Assembly (NCBI GenBank): GCA_963722815.1
Contig: CAVROM010000004.1
Span: forward strand, 62,001-126,000
Source of the DNA: DASQFQ01 sp963722815
Lineage (GTDB): Bacteria > Actinomycetota > Thermoleophilia > Solirubrobacterales > Solirubrobacteraceae
Reading direction: 5' to 3'
DNA: 64,000 nucleotides
Below, piece after piece: positions 62,050 through 64,000 of the stretch; the first letter of the stretch is position 1; the number at the start of each line of letters is the position of its first letter. The notes under the pieces are model-generated. The model was not told the DNA's origin. It saw nothing but the letters and a program-made list of their open reading frames with translations, and searched no databases. The position numbers were made by a program, and so were the translations under genes.

Positions 62050-64000
62050 GTGATCGCCCGCGTCGAGCCGCTCACCACCACGCGCCGCCTGAGCGGCCCG
62101 TTCGACTACGCGCTGCCCGAGGCCCCGGTCGAGGTCGGGTCGGTGGTCAAGGTCCCGTTCGGCCACCAGAAGCTCGACGGCGTGGTGGTCGGGCTCGCCG
62201 CGGAGAGCGAGCTGGCGCCCGAGCGGCTCATCGCGCCGACCTCCGTGCGCGAGGACTCGGTGCCGGCGGACCTGGTCGAGCTGGCGCTGTGGATGGCGGC
62301 GGAGTACGCGTCGACGCCCGCGCGGGCGCTCTCGCTCGTGCTCCCGCCGCCGGGCAAGCCGCGGTTGCGGAAGTGGGCGGCGCGCACGGCCGCGCCGCTC
62401 GAGGGGCAGCGGCTGACCGCGGGCCAGCGCGTCCTGCTCGAGCGCCTGCCCGGCCCGGCGGGGGAGGACCTCGGCGCGCTGCGGCGGCTCGAGAAGCGCG
62501 GGCTGGTGACGATCGTGGAGCAGGCTGAGCGCCGCGAGCCGCTGACCACGCCGCCCGCCGACCGCGCGGTTGAGCTGACCGCGGCGCAGGCGGCGGCGCT
62601 GGCGGAGGTGGAGCACGGCGGCGAGCACCTCCTGCACGGCGTCACCGGCTCGGGCAAGACCGAGGTCTACCTGCGCGCGGCGGCGCGGGCGCTGGAGCGC
62701 GGGCAGGGCGTGATCGTGCTGGTGCCGGAGATCGCGCTGACGCCGCAGACGGTCGGGCGCTTCCAGGCGCGGTTCGGGGACACGGTGGCGCTGCTGCACT
62801 CCGCGCTCGGCGAGGGCGAGCGCTACGACGAGTGGCGGCGGCTGCGCTCGGGCGAGGCGCGGATCGCGGTCGGGCCGCGCTCGGCGGTCTTCGCGCCGGT
62901 CGAGCGGCTCGGGCTGGTGGTGGTCGACGAGGAGCACGACGGCTCCTACAAGCACGAGGGCGACCCCCGCTACGACGCGCGGCGGGTGGCGGCGTGGCGC
63001 GCGGCGCGGGCCGGCGCGGCGCTGCTGGTGGGCTCGGCGACGCCGCGACCGGAGACGTGGCAAGCGCTGCCGCGGCTCGAGCTGCGCGAGCGCGCCGACG
63101 GCCGCCCGCTCCCGCCCGTGCGGGTGCTCGACATGCGCGGCACCACGCATCCGCTGCACCCCGACACGCGGCGGGCGCTGGGGGAGGCGCGCAAGGCGAT
63201 CGTGCTGCTCAACCGGCGCGGGTGGTCGAACTTCCTCACCTGCCGCTCGTGCGGGAAGGTCTGGGAGTGCCCGCAGTGCGATGTCGCGCTCGTGCTGCAC
63301 CGGGCGCAGAACGCGATCGCCTGCCACCACTGCGGTCACCGCGAGCCGGTGCCGCAGCGCTGCGACGCCTGCGGCTCGCTGGCGGTGGCGCGCCACGGTG
63401 CGGGCACCGAGCGGGTGGAGGCGGAGCTCAATGAGGCGCTCGACGTGCCGGTGTTCCGGCTCGACGCCGACACGGCGGGCGCCAAGGACGCGGTGCCGAC
63501 GCTGCTCGCGCGCTTCGACGCCGCGCCCGCGGGGCTGCTGCTGGGCACGCAAATGGTGGCCAAGGGTCATGACTTCCCGGACGTGACGCTAGGAGTGGTG
63601 CTCGACGCCGACTCGACGCTGCGCTTCCCGGACTTCCGGGCCGAGGAGCGGACGTTCGCCCTGATCGCCCAGCTCGCCGGCCGCGCGGGGCGCGGCCCGC
63701 GCGGCGGGCACGTACTGGTCCAGACGACGGCCCCCGACGCGCATGCGATCGAGGCGGCCTCGCGGCACGACACGCCGGGCTTCGTCACCGGCGAGCTGGC
63801 GCGGCGCGAGGCACTGCGCTACCCGCCGTTCGCCGACCTGATCCGGGTGGTCTGCCTGGCCGAGGACGGCCGGGCCGCGCGGGCGGCCGCGGGCCGCGTG
63901 GCGGACGGCGTGGTGGTGGCGGGCACCGACGTGCTCGGGCCGGCGCCGCTGTTCCGGCTGCGCGGGCGCGAGCGCTTCCAGGTCGTGGTCAAGACGACCG
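62050..64000 (+). CDS. priA: PriA, primosomal replication-restart protein (3' end cut off)
   Basis: At least 650 residues from GTG 62050, open to the right edge. Features in order: an N-terminal 3'-DNA-binding domain (PFDYALPEAPVEVGSVVKVPF), Walker A HGVTGSGKTEVYL, the helicase DEEH box (VVVDEEHDGSYK), and GSATPRPETW. Zinc-binding cysteines follow (CRSCGKVWECPQC, CHHCGH, CDACG), then GTQMVAKGHDFPDVTL and QLAGRAGRGPRGG. In actinobacteria PriA often lacks helicase activity, but here the Walker A lysine and DEEH look intact. Confidence 0.95.
   Translation, partial: MIARVEPLTTTRRLSGPFDYALPEAPVEVGSVVKVPFGHQKLDGVVVGLAAESELAPERLIAPTSVREDSVPADLVELALWMAAEYASTPARALSLVLPPPGKPRLRKWAARTAAPLEGQRLTAGQRVLLERLPGPAGEDLGALRRLEKRGLVTIVEQAERREPLTTPPADRAVELTAAQAAALAEVEHGGEHLLHGVTGSGKTEVYLRAAARALERGQGVIVLVPEIALTPQTVGRFQARFGDTVALLHSALGEGERYDEWRRLRSGEARIAVGPRSAVFAPVERLGLVVVDEEHDGSYKHEGDPRYDARRVAAWRAARAGAALLVGSATPRPETWQALPRLELRERADGRPLPPVRVLDMRGTTHPLHPDTRRALGEARKAIVLLNRRGWSNFLTCRSCGKVWECPQCDVALVLHRAQNAIACHHCGHREPVPQRCDACGSLAVARHGAGTERVEAELNEALDVPVFRLDADTAGAKDAVPTLLARFDAAPAGLLLGTQMVAKGHDFPDVTLGVVLDADSTLRFPDFRAEERTFALIAQLAGRAGRGPRGGHVLVQTTAPDAHAIEAASRHDTPGFVTGELARREALRYPPFADLIRVVCLAEDGRAARAAAGRVADGVVVAGTDVLGPAPLFRLRGRERFQVVVKTT

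Overview
The window comes from a very GC-rich actinobacterium. Three things point to Thermoleophilia (Solirubrobacter/Conexibacter-like): the gene content, F420-type enzymes (PPOX and LLM families), and a division/cell-wall (dcw) cluster that runs into a glycine-cleavage operon. This placement is an inference. MurE carries the DNPR motif typical of meso-diaminopimelate-adding enzymes. GTG and TTG starts and 1-4 nt stop/start overlaps are common.

Layout. 1-6.4 kb: end of a Tad/type II secretion F-protein pair (tadB-like, tadC-like), a GNAT acetyltransferase, the ATP-dependent DNA ligase LigC, a cupin, a 14-TM MFS exporter with an operator-like inverted repeat over its start codon, and a DUF3352-like lipoprotein. 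6.4-29.6 kb: the dcw cluster mraZ-rsmH-ftsL-ftsI / murE-murF-mraY / murD-ftsW-murG / murC-ftsQ-ftsZ. It is interrupted by unrelated inserts: aidB with F420-type oxidoreductases and a GST; a GGDEF/HD-GYP protein with an RTX protein and an alkyltransferase-like protein; and a type IV pilin-like gene. 29.6-35.1 kb: a second GGDEF/HD-GYP protein and two tandem paralogous secreted-protein genes broken by many frameshifts. 35.2-39.6 kb: gcvT-gcvH-gcvPA-gcvPB. 39.6-49.2 kb: secreted proteins, trpS, scpA-scpB, rlmN, an RsuA/RluB-type pseudouridine synthase, aroH, a DrrAB-like ABC exporter whose ATPase lacks its P-loop end, a TetR regulator and hisC. 49.2-57.5 kb: an aromatic-rich leader peptide and hairpin, then aroF-tyrA-aroA-cmk-der, a DUF3352-like gene and metK. 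57.6-64 kb: a sodium/solute symporter with a small partner, galK, a Pro/Thr/Ala-rich membrane protein, an orphan DNA methyltransferase and the start of priA.

The most interesting signals are non-coding. (1) Two copies, 33 kb apart, of a ~167-nt element fill the gap between convergent genes (12027-12192 and 45621-45788). They share a strictly conserved 7/7-nt internal loop flanked by two helices in which both copies pair fully but with different bases. The imperfect pairs are G-U only when the element is read on the minus strand, which argues for a structured RNA. (2) A 30-codon leader peptide with six aromatic residues precedes a stacked hairpin upstream of the DAHP synthase gene, suggesting attenuation of aromatic amino-acid synthesis. 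(3) MraZ-type direct repeats lie inside the mraZ promoter.

Sequence quality caveat: metK, an essential gene, is split by one extra C, and the DUF3352-like gene beside it by one extra base. Other frameshifted genes here may therefore reflect base-calling errors rather than decay.
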